From positions 6,486,001-6,550,000 of the forward strand of contig NZ_CP018870.1 of assembly GCF_001941845.1 (NCBI RefSeq): a stretch of 64,000 nucleotides of DNA. Direction: 5' to 3'. The notes under the pieces are model-generated. The model was given only the letters and a program-made list of their open reading frames with translations. It did no database searches and was not told the DNA's origin. This document shows positions 45,010-55,604 of the stretch, piece after piece (position 1 is the first letter of the stretch; every line of letters begins with the position of its first letter). The translations under genes and the position numbers were made by a program. The DNA comes from Streptomyces sp. TN58. GTDB lineage: Bacteria; Actinomycetota; Actinomycetes; Streptomycetales; Streptomycetaceae.

Positions 45010-45666
45010 TCAGTGCCCGCGGCCGGATGCCCTGCGGCGCAGGGCGTAGGCGGTAGCGCCCGCGGCGGCGAGGAAGAGTCCGGCTCCGGCGCCGAGTTCC
45101 AGCGGGTCCATGCCGGCCACGCTGCCGCCCAGGCCGCCGCGGACACCCAGGGACGCACCGGTCGTGACGGGGGCCGGGGCGGTGGCGGTGCCCGTCCGCG
45201 TGGAACTCGTCGTGGGCCTGGTCGTGCCGCCGGCGATCGTCAGGTCGGCCGAGCCGGTCTCCCCGTTGCACGTGAAGGAGACGGAGTAGAGGGCTCCGGG
45301 CCGGGCGTCCCGGTCCACGGTGACCCGTACGGTCTGGCCGCGCGCGATGCTCACGGTGTCGAAGACACCGGAGGAGGCAGTGGAGTAGGCGGCGTTGCAG
45401 CCGCTGACCGCGAGTACCACCTGGCCGCCGGGGGCGACGGTCGAGGGGGTGAGGGTGAAGCCGAACGAAGTGACCTGCCGGGCCCGCTTGTCGGCCCGCT
45501 GACCGGTGTACTTCTCGGCGTACTGCTCGGTCTCGGGTATGGCCTGGGCTTCGGAGCGGGCCCCGGCCGCGAACGCGGCGGGCGCTCCGAGGGCTCCGAG
45601 GGTGAGCACGGCGAACGTGGCGCCGGCACTCAGCAGGGCGGTGGCGGAGGTACGTATCGCACCCAT
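45010..45666 (-). CDS. Secreted, C-terminally anchored Ig-like protein
   Basis: This 218-residue protein has a signal peptide (1-34, after AFA), a polar spacer, a beta-rich domain (about 66-145) opening SFGFTLTPSTVAPGGQVVLAV and ending YSVSFTCNGETGSADLTI with one cysteine pair, a Thr/Pro-rich stretch (about 147-170) and a hydrophobic segment (about 185-206) followed by RRRASGRGH. The last part is like a cell-wall sorting signal without LPXTG. GGAG 9 bases before the ATG at 45666. It is likely a paralogue of the 44335-44853 protein, and both flank the class F sortase gene. Confidence 0.8.
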   Translation of the reverse strand: MGAIRTSATALLSAGATFAVLTLGALGAPAAFAAGARSEAQAIPETEQYAEKYTGQRADKRARQVTSFGFTLTPSTVAPGGQVVLAVSGCNAAYSTASSGVFDTVSIARGQTVRVTVDRDARPGALYSVSFTCNGETGSADLTIAGGTTRPTTSSTRTGTATAPAPVTTGASLGVRGGLGGSVAGMDPLELGAGAGLFLAAAGATAYALRRRASGRGH

Positions 45667-45808
45667 GGTTGATTCTCCGGATCCCCGAGGAGCAGCCGCG
45701 GAACGGTTTCCGCACGTGGGGGGTCGTGCGCCTCGATGTCCGCCACGCTAGGTGCGGGTGCCGGGGCCCGCGATCAGGAACGGGCGAACGGGTCACGGCC
45801 GTAGGCCG

Positions 45809-45837
45809 AACCGGGGACGGGAGGCCCGTCCCCGGTT
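45809..45837 (-). terminator. 13-bp perfect hairpin after the DUF4239 gene
   Basis: AACCGGGGACGGG (45809-45821) pairs exactly with CCCGTCCCCGGTT (45825-45837) across AGG, 12 bases past the end of the minus-strand DUF4239 gene. Confidence 0.75.
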
Positions 45838-45849
45838 TGCCGGGCGGAC

Positions 45850-46620
45850 TCAGCCGCCGAGATCCAGGTGCGAGAACTGTGTGAGGAACGGTTCGGCGGT
45901 GGCCGAGAGGCCCCGCCCGAACGGCGCGTCGAAGTCCCAGATCAGGAACAGCAGGAACGCGATCAGCGCACTGAACAGCCCGGCCAGCAGCAGCTCCCGG
46001 AACGAGCGCCTGATCTGCAGGGTGAAGATCAGGCCCACCGTGACCAGGGCTCCGGCGATCAGCCCGAACCAGACGACCCCCGGCATCGTGGCCCCGGCGC
46101 TCGCGCCGCGTGCGCTGCGGGCGTCGTCGGCCACCGCGACCTGGTCGACGAGCGGCTGGTAGGCCTGGCCCTCGTGGTCGGTCTGCGGCTCGTAGTCGGT
46201 GACGTCACGGCGGACACGTTCCAGCAGCTCCCCGCCGCGGTCCGTGAGTTCGCCCTCGTCGACCATCGCCTTCCACTCCTTGTCCACGACGTGGGTGACG
46301 TACGCGTCGACGTCGGCCCGGATCCTCGCCCTGACCTCGGCCGGGTAGACCTGCGAGCGGACGCTGATCTCGTGCAGGGCCTGCGCTTCCTGGCGTACGT
46401 ACTCCTGGGCGGCTCCGCGGCCCTCCCAGACGCCCGCGATCGCCAGGCCCAGCACGATCGCGTAGATCACCCCGATCATCATCGTCATGTACTCGATGAC
46501 GTCCGGGGTCTCGTTCGGATCGTCGTCCTCGCCGATCCTGCGGTGATTGAAGAAGGCGATGGACAGCACCACGGCGCACGCCGCGGCCATCGCGAGGGAC
46601 AGGACGAGCCATTCCGACAA
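45850..46620 (-). CDS. DUF4239-type membrane protein
   Basis: This 256-residue protein has membrane segments near 4-23, 45-65, 182-202 and 210-230, with a large domain between the second and third (about 70-175). It begins MSEWLVLSLAMAAACAVVLS; the EYMTMMIGVIYAIVLGLAIAGVWE helix and the FRELLLAGLFSALIAFLLFLIWDFDAPFGRG end match DUF4239 as I know it. The function is unknown. The start is a TTG at 46620 with GGAG 5 bases upstream; no ATG or GTG is better placed. It follows the Pro/His-rich gene by 31 bp and probably shares its transcript. Confidence 0.85.
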   Translation of the reverse strand: MSEWLVLSLAMAAACAVVLSIAFFNHRRIGEDDDPNETPDVIEYMTMMIGVIYAIVLGLAIAGVWEGRGAAQEYVRQEAQALHEISVRSQVYPAEVRARIRADVDAYVTHVVDKEWKAMVDEGELTDRGGELLERVRRDVTDYEPQTDHEGQAYQPLVDQVAVADDARSARGASAGATMPGVVWFGLIAGALVTVGLIFTLQIRRSFRELLLAGLFSALIAFLLFLIWDFDAPFGRGLSATAEPFLTQFSHLDLGG

Positions 46621-46651
46621 GATGACTCCAGATCTTTCGACGGTGGGCGGA

Positions 46652-47377
46652 TCACCGGGGGCGCAGCGCGACGATCGCGAGCACCGCGGGAGCCGCGGTC
46701 AGCAGGGTGAAGGTCACCGGCGAGATGTGGTGCTCGACCGGTTTGCGGGTCGCGGCGCGGTACACCGGGCGGGCCACCGGCTTGCGCGGCGGCGCCGTCA
46801 CCGCGGGGGGCGGCGGTGGCGCCGGGGGTGCCGCGGCCGCGACGGGCGGGGCGGGCGCCGGCTTCGGCCGTGGCGGTGCGGGCAGGACCGGCTTGGGCAC
46901 GGGCCGCGGCGCCGCCCGGGGCGGCGGGGGAGCGGGCTTCGGCGGTGGCGGGGGCGGGACGGGCTTCGGCGTGGGCTTCGGCGGCGTGGGCTCCGGCTCG
47001 GGCGGCGGGGTGGGCTTCGGAGGCGGCTCCGGCGGGCACGGCGGTGGCGGCGGAGGCGGGCAGTCGGGGTGGCCGCGGTGCCCTCCGCCCCGGCCGCCAC
47101 CGCGGTGTCCTCCGTGGTCGGAGCGGTGGTGGGAGCGGTGGACGAAGCGGTGGTGCGAGCGTTGCTCCGACCACCGCCCGGTACCGTGATGTCCGCCACC
47201 CGGGCCGCGTCCGCGGTCGTCGCCGGAGGTCGTCGCGACCACTGTGGCGGCGGTCGCGCCGTTGCCGGAGTCGGTCGTCGCGTAGGCGCTGCTATCAGCC
47301 ACGGCCGGCGTGGCGGACAAGGCCGCCCACAGCAGGACCGGGACCGCCAGCAGGCGCCTGGCACAGGCTCTGTTCAC
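46652..47377 (-). CDS. Secreted His/Pro-rich wall-spanning protein
   Basis: This 241-residue protein has a signal peptide (about 1-27, after AVA), a His/Arg/Gly-rich part (about 55-105, with runs such as RSHHRFVHRSHH), a very long Pro/Lys/Ala stretch (about 105-205, including PPPPPPP runs) and a C-terminal hydrophobic segment (about 218-238) ending ALRPR. The layout is that of a protein anchored in the membrane and reaching through the wall; His-rich segments can bind metal. The GTG at 47377 is the assumed start. No homologous domain is recognised. Confidence 0.65.
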   Translation of the reverse strand: MNRACARRLLAVPVLLWAALSATPAVADSSAYATTDSGNGATAATVVATTSGDDRGRGPGGGHHGTGRWSEQRSHHRFVHRSHHRSDHGGHRGGGRGGGHRGHPDCPPPPPPPCPPEPPPKPTPPPEPEPTPPKPTPKPVPPPPPPKPAPPPPRAAPRPVPKPVLPAPPRPKPAPAPPVAAAAPPAPPPPPAVTAPPRKPVARPVYRAATRKPVEHHISPVTFTLLTAAPAVLAIVALRPR

Positions 47378-47703
47378 CCCGGGAGCATGGGCCCGCGCGC
47401 CCGCGCGCACGTGGGGCTCGGCCCCGGTTCGCCTGAACGGGTGGAGTGCCGACCGGAAAGGTTTGAGCCAGCCGCGGAGCCCCCGCAGTCGAGTCCGATC
47501 ATCCTCCGGTCAATTCCCAAAAGGGATTAGTCGGTACTGTTCATTTGCCCCGGAAGTGCCGCCGGGCGCCTTTGGTGTGTGACGAAGAACGGATCGCCAA
47601 TTTCCGCTTTTGCTCGCCCTGTTGGTCAATGATCAGTACATTCGGCTCGGACAGGAGTCCGACCCCGCACGGACCGCCGCAGGAACAACGCTTGGAGATC
47701 CCG
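47378..47703. other. 326-bp divergent interval, AT-richer than its surroundings
   Basis: This gap between the Pro-rich protein and the methyltransferase is AT-richer from about 47500 to 47660. Candidate regulatory marks are TTCCCAAAAGGGATT near 47512 and TGATCA at 47629-47634, but I find no pair of boxes with correct spacing. The transcript for the methyltransferase and GGDEF-EAL genes must begin here. Confidence 0.4.
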
Positions 47704-48534
47704 ATGGAGCGCCCCGCCTGGGCCCCGCCAGGCATCGACATCTCGGTGCCGAGCGTGTCCCGCATCTACGATTACTACCTCGGCGGGTCCCACAATTTCG
47801 AGGTCGACCGCCGGGCGGCCCGACGCGCCATGGAATTCATGCCGGGACTGCCCAAGATCATGCAGGCGAACCGGGCGTTCATGCGCCGTGCCGTCCGGTA
47901 CGCCGTCGCCGAGGGGGTCACGCAGTTCCTCGACATCGGCTCCGGCATCCCCACCTTCGGCAACGTCCACGAGATCGCCCAGGCCGCCAGCCCCGGCGCC
48001 CGCGTGGTCTACGTCGACCACGATCCGGTGGCCGTGGCGCACAGCCATGCCGTCCTCCTGGACGACGAGCACACCGGCGTCGTCTCCGCCGACCTGCGCA
48101 AGCCCAAGGAGATCCTGGCCGCCCCCGAGGTCGGACGGCTCCTCGACCTCGACCGGCCGGTCGCACTCCTCCTCGTCGCCGTCCTGCACTTCCTGGAGGA
48201 CGCCGACCGCCCCTACGACGCCGTGGCAGAACTGCGCGACGCGCTGGCCCCCGGGAGCCTGCTGATCCTCACCCACGCCTCCTACGAGGGCATCCCGCTC
48301 ACGCAGGAGGTCGCGGGCGGAGCCGTCGGCGTCTACCGCGACATCCGCAACCCCCTCGTCATGCGCACCGGGGAGCAGATCGCCCGCTTCTTCGAAGGGT
48401 TCGACATGGTGGAGCCCGGCCTGGTCTCCATGCCCGACTGGCGCCCGGACCGCTCCGAGGACGGGGCGGACGGCGAGACGCCGGAAGACCCCTACGCCTT
48501 CTCCGGCTACGGCGGCGTGGGACGCAGGGCGTGA
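47704..48534 (+). CDS. SAM-dependent methyltransferase (DUF574/Methyltransf_19 type)
   Basis: This 276-residue protein belongs to the actinobacterial Methyltransf_19 (old DUF574) family: IDISVPSVSRIYDYYLGGSHNFEVDRRAA near the N-terminus, then the SAM-binding FLDIGSGIPTFGN, VVYVDHDPVAVAH, LLLVAVLHFLEDADRP and LLILTHASYEG. Such genes are very numerous in Streptomyces and their substrates are unknown. The ATG at 47704 has GGAG 7 bases upstream. It shares GTGA with the next gene, so the methyltransferase and the c-di-GMP enzyme are translated together. Confidence 0.9.
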   Translation: MERPAWAPPGIDISVPSVSRIYDYYLGGSHNFEVDRRAARRAMEFMPGLPKIMQANRAFMRRAVRYAVAEGVTQFLDIGSGIPTFGNVHEIAQAASPGARVVYVDHDPVAVAHSHAVLLDDEHTGVVSADLRKPKEILAAPEVGRLLDLDRPVALLLVAVLHFLEDADRPYDAVAELRDALAPGSLLILTHASYEGIPLTQEVAGGAVGVYRDIRNPLVMRTGEQIARFFEGFDMVEPGLVSMPDWRPDRSEDGADGETPEDPYAFSGYGGVGRRA

Positions 48535-50774
48535 GACTTCCGGCACAGACGGCGGGCGCGCCGAACACCGTCGCGGCGCCCGCGGCCGCACCCGAGCCGA
48601 CCGCGCGATCCGCGGTGGCCCCCAACGGCGGCATCGAGGACCGTATCTCCCGCTTCGCCACGATCTGGGGACGGGCGATCTTCCCGGTCACCGCGACCTC
48701 GCTGACCCGGCCCGAGTTCGAACGGCACCTCGTACCGCTCACCCGGACGCTCACCGAAGCCCTGCACGCCCGGCCCTTCGACGCAGCCGTGGCACAGCGG
48801 GTGGGCGCCGAACTCGTCGCCGTGCACTGCACCGACCCCGAGGCGCTGGCCGGGACCCTCGGCGTCATCGAGTCCTACCTGGTGCTCTACTGCGGACCGG
48901 ACGGACTGGAAGGCTCCGGGGTGGAGGCCACCGCCGAGTACCACTCGCGCTGCGCACGGCTCCAGCACGCCCTCGCCGCGGGGTACGCCCGGGCGCTGCG
49001 CGAACGGACCCTCAGCGAGCAGGAAGCCATCGCCCGCTCCGCGCTGACCGCCCGCACCGACGCCCAGCAGGCCCTGCACGCGAGCGAGGAACGCTTCCGG
49101 GCGGTGTTCGAGGGCGCGGCCGTCGGCATCGGCATCGCCGACCTCGACGGAAACGTCCTGGAGGTCAACGACACGCTTCTGCAGATGTTCGGCGGGCTGG
49201 AGGGGCACGTCCGCAGCCGCAACGTCAGCGAATGGGGCCACCCCGACGACACCCCGCACGTCTGGCGGATGTACGGCGAACTGGTGCGCGGCGAGCGCGA
49301 GAGCTACCGCGTGGAGAAGCCGTACTACCGCCACGACGGGACCGTGCTCTGGACCAACCTCACGGTGTCGCTGCTGCGCGACGCCGAGGGCAAGCCGCAG
49401 TACCAGCTGGCGCTGATGGAGGACACCACCGAACGCCGGCTGCTCAACCTGCGCCTGCGCTACGAGGCCACGCACGACGCCCTCACCGGACTGCCCAACC
49501 GGACGCTGTTCTTCGAGCGCCTGGAGAAGGCCCTCAGCGGCTCCGGGGGAGAGCGCTACGGCCTGTGCTATCTCGACCTCGACGGTTTCAAGGCGGTCAA
49601 CGACAGCCTCGGGCACTCGGCGGGGGACCGGCTGCTGGTGGAGGTCGCCGACCGGCTGCAGAGCTGCGCGACCGGTCCCGGCGAGGTCGTCGCCCGGCTC
49701 GGCGGCGACGAGTTCGTCGCCCTGACCACCGGCTCCGACACCGAGCAGAAGGTGACCGACCTCGCGGTCCGTATCCTGACGGCCCTGTCCGCCCCGATCC
49801 GCCTGGAGGGCCGTGAGCTGTCGGTCCGCGGCAGCATCGGCATCGTCGAGGGCCGTGCCAAGGAGCGCACCCCCGCCGAGGTACTGCGCAGTGCCGACAT
49901 CACCATGTACCGGGCCAAGGCGGCCGGCGGCAACCGCTTCGAGTTCGCCGACGCCGAGGCCGACGCCCGCGCCATCACCCGGCACGGTCTGACCAACGCC
50001 CTGCCGGCGGCGCTGGAGCGCGGCGAGTTCTTCATCGAGTACCAGCCGCTGGTCCACATGCGCGACGGCACCGTGCACGGCGCCGAGGCGCTGGTGCGCT
50101 GGTCGCACCCGCAGTACGGGGTGCTCGGCCCGGACCGCTTCATCCCGCTCGCCGAACGGACCGGGCTGATCGTGCCCCTCGGCCGGTGGGTCCTGGAGGA
50201 GGCCGTCCGCCAGGCCCGTGTCTGGCAGCGCGAGCACGGGGGCGCCGCCCTGCGGATCAACGTCAACCTCTCCCCGACCCAGCTTCACCACCCCGGTCTG
50301 GTCGCCGACACCGTGGCGGTGCTGGAGAAGTCCGGCCTCGCCCCGGGCGCCCTGTGCCTGGAGGTCACCGAGTCGGCCCTGATAGGAGCCGACGACGAAC
50401 TGCTGGAGCCGCTGCGCCGGCTGGCCGAACTCGGCGTGGACATCGCACTCGACGACTTCGGCACCGGCTACTCCAATCTGGCCAACCTGCGGCGCCTGCC
50501 GGTCAGCGTGCTCAAACTCGACCGCTCCTTCACCCGGGGAATGCAGCAGCAGCCTGCCGACCCGGTCGACGTCAAGATCGTGGAGGGGATCGTGGCGCTG
50601 GCCCACAGCCTCGAACTCGCCGTCACCGTCGAGGGCGTGGAGACCGGCGCACAGGCCGCCCAGCTGCGCGCGCTCGGCTGCGACACCGCCCAGGGCTGGT
50701 ACTACGCCCGCCCCGGGGCCCCCGACCGCATCCACACCCTGTCCCTCTCCGACGCCGTGCCGACGCCTTCCTGA
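48531..50774 (+). CDS. PAS-GGDEF-EAL cyclic di-GMP turnover protein
   Basis: This 747-residue cytoplasmic protein has an N-terminal helical domain (about 35-165; RFATIWGRAIFPVTATSLT), PAS at 184-302, a GGDEF domain about 312-475 with intact GGDEF (391-395), and an EAL domain about 490-740 with EALVRW, NVNLSPTQLHHP, DDFGTGYSNL, KLDRSF and VEGVET. It lacks the RxxD inhibitory site before GGDEF. Both active sites look intact, so it may make and break c-di-GMP. The arrangement is like RmdA of S. coelicolor, where c-di-GMP controls development; I do not assert orthology. The GTG at 48531 overlaps the upstream stop. Confidence 0.92.
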   Translation: MRLPAQTAGAPNTVAAPAAAPEPTARSAVAPNGGIEDRISRFATIWGRAIFPVTATSLTRPEFERHLVPLTRTLTEALHARPFDAAVAQRVGAELVAVHCTDPEALAGTLGVIESYLVLYCGPDGLEGSGVEATAEYHSRCARLQHALAAGYARALRERTLSEQEAIARSALTARTDAQQALHASEERFRAVFEGAAVGIGIADLDGNVLEVNDTLLQMFGGLEGHVRSRNVSEWGHPDDTPHVWRMYGELVRGERESYRVEKPYYRHDGTVLWTNLTVSLLRDAEGKPQYQLALMEDTTERRLLNLRLRYEATHDALTGLPNRTLFFERLEKALSGSGGERYGLCYLDLDGFKAVNDSLGHSAGDRLLVEVADRLQSCATGPGEVVARLGGDEFVALTTGSDTEQKVTDLAVRILTALSAPIRLEGRELSVRGSIGIVEGRAKERTPAEVLRSADITMYRAKAAGGNRFEFADAEADARAITRHGLTNALPAALERGEFFIEYQPLVHMRDGTVHGAEALVRWSHPQYGVLGPDRFIPLAERTGLIVPLGRWVLEEAVRQARVWQREHGGAALRINVNLSPTQLHHPGLVADTVAVLEKSGLAPGALCLEVTESALIGADDELLEPLRRLAELGVDIALDDFGTGYSNLANLRRLPVSVLKLDRSFTRGMQQQPADPVDVKIVEGIVALAHSLELAVTVEGVETGAQAAQLRALGCDTAQGWYYARPGAPDRIHTLSLSDAVPTPS

Positions 50775-50784
50775 CCGCCGCCGC

Positions 50785-50972
50785 CCGGCCCGGGCCGGCG
50801 AGGGCGGCGGACCGGGCCCGGCTGAGCGCCGCCGCGTCCTCGACGCCGGTGCTCATACCGAGTCCGCCGGCCACGGGGCGCACGTGTGCGGCATCCCCGG
50901 CGAGCAGGAGCCGACACTCCCGTGAGGACAGCAGGTGCTGAACCCGGCCGGTGGTCGGGCCCGGCGCACTTG
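50785..50972 (-). pseudogene. Relic of an FAD-dependent aromatic monooxygenase
   Basis: In one minus-strand frame the sequence reads CRLLLAGDAAHVRPVAGG then LGMSTGVEDAAALSRARS. This is the second FAD-binding signature (GDAAHxxPxxGGxGxxxGxxDA) of PheA/TfdB-type hydroxylases. An in-frame TGA lies just upstream and no N-terminal domain or continuation is present, so only about 60 residues remain of a protein of about 400-550. It sits between the GGDEF-EAL gene and the next methyltransferase, in a 340-bp stretch without a live gene. Confidence 0.7.
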
Positions 50973-51114
50973 TGGGTCAGGGCATGGCGAGCCACCACGG
51001 CGATGGCCGCCGCGGACTCCGGTCCCGCGGAGGCCACCGCTGTGTCCGGGCCTGGGTTCTCACCCTGTTGCAGCACCCCCTGGGCTGCCCCCGGACACAG
51101 CTGGAAGGAAAGAC

Positions 51115-51777
51115 ATGACGGACGAGCAGGAACTGGCCGAGATCCAGCGGCGGCACTGGCAGGACACCTACGCCGCCCACCCGGGCATGTACGGCGAGGA
51201 GCCGTCCGAGCCGGCAGTTCACGCCGCGTCCGCCTTTCAGGCAGCGGGAGCACGCGACGTTCTGGAGCTGGGGGCCGGACACGGCCGGGACGCGCTGTTC
51301 TTCGCGCGTGAAGGCTTCACCGTGCAGGCGACCGACTTCAGCCCCGTCGGGCTGGAACAGCTGCGTGAGGCGGCTCGCTCCCAGGGAAGCGAAGGGCGCG
51401 TGGCCACCACGGTGCACGACGTGCGCGAGTCGCTGGCGCTGCCGGACGACTCGGTGGACGCGGTCTTCGCGCACATGCTGCTGTGCATGGCGCTGTCGAC
51501 GAAGGAGATCCACGCCCTGGTCGGCGAGGTCCGCCGCGTCCTGCGGCCCGGCGGCGTGTTCGTCTACACCGTGCGGCACACCGGTGACGCCCACTACGGC
51601 ACCGGCACCGCGCACGGCGACGACATCTACGAGCACGGCGGCTTCGCGGTCCACTTCTTCGGCCGCGAACTCGTCGACACCCTTGCCGACGGCTGGACCC
51701 TGAACGAGGTCCACGCATTCGAGGAAGGCGCCCTGCCCCGGCGACTGTGGCGCGTCACCCAGGCCCTCCCGCGATGA
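51115..51777 (+). CDS. Class I SAM-dependent methyltransferase
   Basis: This 220-residue enzyme has a Rossmann-like methyltransferase fold: VLELGAGHGRDALFFAREGF is motif I, VQATDFSPVGLEQLR motif II, SVDAVFAHMLLCMAL motif IV (post-II) and VLRPGGVFVYTVRHTGD motif post-III. It resembles the tellurite-resistance/thiopurine or UbiE-like small-molecule group; the substrate is unknown. GGAAGGAAA 4-8 bases before the ATG at 51115 fixes the start. The downstream 228 bp to the LysR gene hold no clear gene. Confidence 0.9.
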   Translation: MTDEQELAEIQRRHWQDTYAAHPGMYGEEPSEPAVHAASAFQAAGARDVLELGAGHGRDALFFAREGFTVQATDFSPVGLEQLREAARSQGSEGRVATTVHDVRESLALPDDSVDAVFAHMLLCMALSTKEIHALVGEVRRVLRPGGVFVYTVRHTGDAHYGTGTAHGDDIYEHGGFAVHFFGRELVDTLADGWTLNEVHAFEEGALPRRLWRVTQALPR

Positions 51778-52005
51778 CCGAGAGCGGCGCGCCGGTCCGC
51801 CGAACGCTTCTCACTCCTCGCCGACTGCGGCCGCGTCGCGCACGGGCCGTAGGCCGCCGGGCAGATCTGGCGGGGGAGAAGGAGTAGCGGCCCGGCATGT
51901 CGATGTGGTGCCGTACGAACGGCGAATGGCGGGCCGCGTACCGCGCCCCCCACGCTGCTCGCCGCCGCCCTGGAGGCGGAGTCCGTGCCGCCGCTCACCG
52001 CCCGG

Positions 52006-52884
52006 TCACGCCATCAGCATGCGCTGGAGTTCGCGCGCCGCGCGCGGGGGAGCCACGTCGGTGCGGTGGGCCAGCGCGATCGTCCGGCGCAGCGGCGACC
52101 CGGCCAACGGGGTCGTCCGCAGCCCCGGCCCCGCGCCGGCCACCACCATCGCCGGGACCACCGCCACGCCCAGACCGGCCCGCGCCAGGCCGAGCACCGC
52201 GTCCATCTCGCCGCCCTCCACCGTGAACGACGGCTCGAAGCCCTCCGCCCGGCAGGCGGCCACCGTCAGCTCCCGCAGGTCGTAGCCGTGCCGGAACATC
52301 ACCATCGGCTCGTCGCGCAACGCGGCGATCGTCAGCTCCCGGCCCCCGCCGGGCGCCGGGAGCTTCGTCGACGACACCACCACCAGATCCTCCGTCAGCA
52401 GCTCCACCGTCGTCAGCGCCGGCGCCGAGGGCGGCAGCGGCAGGGCGATCAGCGCCAGGTCCAGCGCCCCCCGCGCCAGCTCCCGTACGAGGTCGAGCGA
52501 ACCGCTCTCCTCGATCAGCAGCTCGATCCCCGGATGCGCCGTGTGGAAGGCGCGCAGCACCCCCGGCAGCAGGCCCGTGCACACGCTCGGCGTGGCCCCC
52601 AGCCGGATCCGGCCCCGCCGCAGCTGCGCCAGTTCCTGCACCTCCAGCCGCGCCGTGTCCGCGTCCGCCAGGATCCGCCGCGCCAGTGGCAGCAGCGCCT
52701 CACCCGCGTCCGTCAGCGCGATGTTGCCGCGGGCGCGGCTGAACAGCTCGGCGCCCAGCTCCCGCTCCAACGCCTTGATCTGCTGCGACAGCGACGGCTG
52801 GGCCACGTGCACCCGCTCCGCGGCCCGGGTGAAGTGCCGGGTCTCGGCGACGGCGACAAAGTACAGGAGCTGCTGAAACTGCAT
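52006..52884 (-). CDS. LysR-family transcriptional regulator
   Basis: This 292-residue protein has the N-terminal winged helix (1-60; FQQLLYFVAVAETRHFTRAAERVHVAQPSLSQQIKAL) and the substrate-binding domain (about 90-290; RIRLGATPSVCTGLLPGVLR, then DLVRELARGALDLALIALPL, and VAVVPAMVVAG). It is divergent from the succinate dehydrogenase operon with only 72 bp between, so it probably controls that operon and itself. In several Streptomyces the same LysR-sdh arrangement occurs. The start is the ATG at 52884. The effector is unknown. Confidence 0.92.
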   Translation of the reverse strand: MQFQQLLYFVAVAETRHFTRAAERVHVAQPSLSQQIKALERELGAELFSRARGNIALTDAGEALLPLARRILADADTARLEVQELAQLRRGRIRLGATPSVCTGLLPGVLRAFHTAHPGIELLIEESGSLDLVRELARGALDLALIALPLPPSAPALTTVELLTEDLVVVSSTKLPAPGGGRELTIAALRDEPMVMFRHGYDLRELTVAACRAEGFEPSFTVEGGEMDAVLGLARAGLGVAVVPAMVVAGAGPGLRTTPLAGSPLRRTIALAHRTDVAPPRAARELQRMLMA

Positions 52885-52956
52885 AGGCCATGTCTATCAA
52901 GATGACCGGCATCATGTCTTGGACCTTTCGGGTCCTCCGTCCCTACCGTCGAAGGC
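52885..52956. promoter_or_regulatory. Divergent LysR/sdh control region
   Basis: The 72-bp gap contains CAAGA (52898-52902) facing TCTTG (52917-52921), and inside it GATG (52901-52904) facing CATC (52910-52913). These nested inverted repeats are the best candidate for the LysR regulator binding site. The region is AT-richer than its flanks, and both promoters must overlap here. Confidence 0.45.
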
Positions 52957-53652
52957 ATGGCTCTGGCAACGCGTCCCCGGACGAGCGCCCCGTCGCTCTG
53001 GGGCTCCACCATCGGAAAGAAGACCGTCATGGCGGTCTCCGGGCTGATCATGCTCGGCTACCTGGTCGTGCACATGCTCGGCAACCTCAAGATCTTCTTC
53101 GGGGCGGACGAGTTCAACGGCTACGCCCACTGGCTGCGCACCCTCGGCTCGCCCTTCCTCCACTACGAGTGGGCCCTCTGGCTCGTCCGCGTGGTGCTCC
53201 TCGCCGCCGTCGTCGCCCATGCCGTGTCCGCCTACCAGCTCAGCCGGCTCGACATCAAGGCCCGCCCCGTCAAGTACGTCCACAAGCGCCGCCGCGCGAG
53301 CTACGCCACCCGCACCATGCGCTGGGGCGGCGTCATCCTCGGCCTGTTCATCGTGTGGCACCTGCTCGACCTCACCACGCTCACCGTCAACGAGCGCGCC
53401 TGGGCCGGGCACCCGTACGAGAACGTCCTCGCCACCTTCTCCACCTGGTACGGGAACACCGTCTACATCGTGGCGACGGCCGCACTCGGGCTGCACGTCC
53501 GGCACGGCTTCTGGAGCGCGGCCCAGACCCTCGGCGCGGGCAGCGCCCGCCGCGAGCGGACCCTGAAGGCCCTCGCGAACGGCCTTGCCGCCGTCCTCTT
53601 CGCGGGCTTCGTGTCCGTCCCCGTCGCCGTCATGACCGGAATGGTGAACTGA
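52957..53652 (+). CDS. sdhC: Succinate dehydrogenase/fumarate reductase cytochrome b subunit
   Basis: This 231-residue membrane subunit has five helices (about 23-42, 67-88, 121-141, 165-185 and 202-223), as in the Bacillus-type single-chain cytochrome b558 that carries two hemes. Conserved histidines are in [31 protein letters not shown] and [10 protein letters not shown]. It takes electrons from SdhB and passes them to menaquinone (or receives them for fumarate reduction). The operon continues with SdhA 2 bp away. There is no SdhD. Confidence 0.93.
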   Translation: MALATRPRTSAPSLWGSTIGKKTVMAVSGLIMLGYLVVHMLGNLKIFFGADEFNGYAHWLRTLGSPFLHYEWALWLVRVVLLAAVVAHAVSAYQLSRLDIKARPVKYVHKRRRASYATRTMRWGGVILGLFIVWHLLDLTTLTVNERAWAGHPYENVLATFSTWYGNTVYIVATAALGLHVRHGFWSAAQTLGAGSARRERTLKALANGLAAVLFAGFVSVPVAVMTGMVN

Positions 53653-53654
53653 CC

Positions 53655-55600
<1,946 letters not shown>

Positions 55601-55604
<4 letters not shown>

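Noticed and set aside
47610..48530. Upstream extension of the GGDEF-EAL frame to 47610
   Set aside because: It overlaps the methyltransferase gene in another frame and lacks protein character; the GTG at 48531 with GTGA overlap is the natural start.
51780..52005. Possible remnant of a regulator after the second methyltransferase
   Set aside because: A short frame (RSAERFSLLADCGRVAHGP) recalls helix-turn-helix proteins, but it is too short and ends in a stop.
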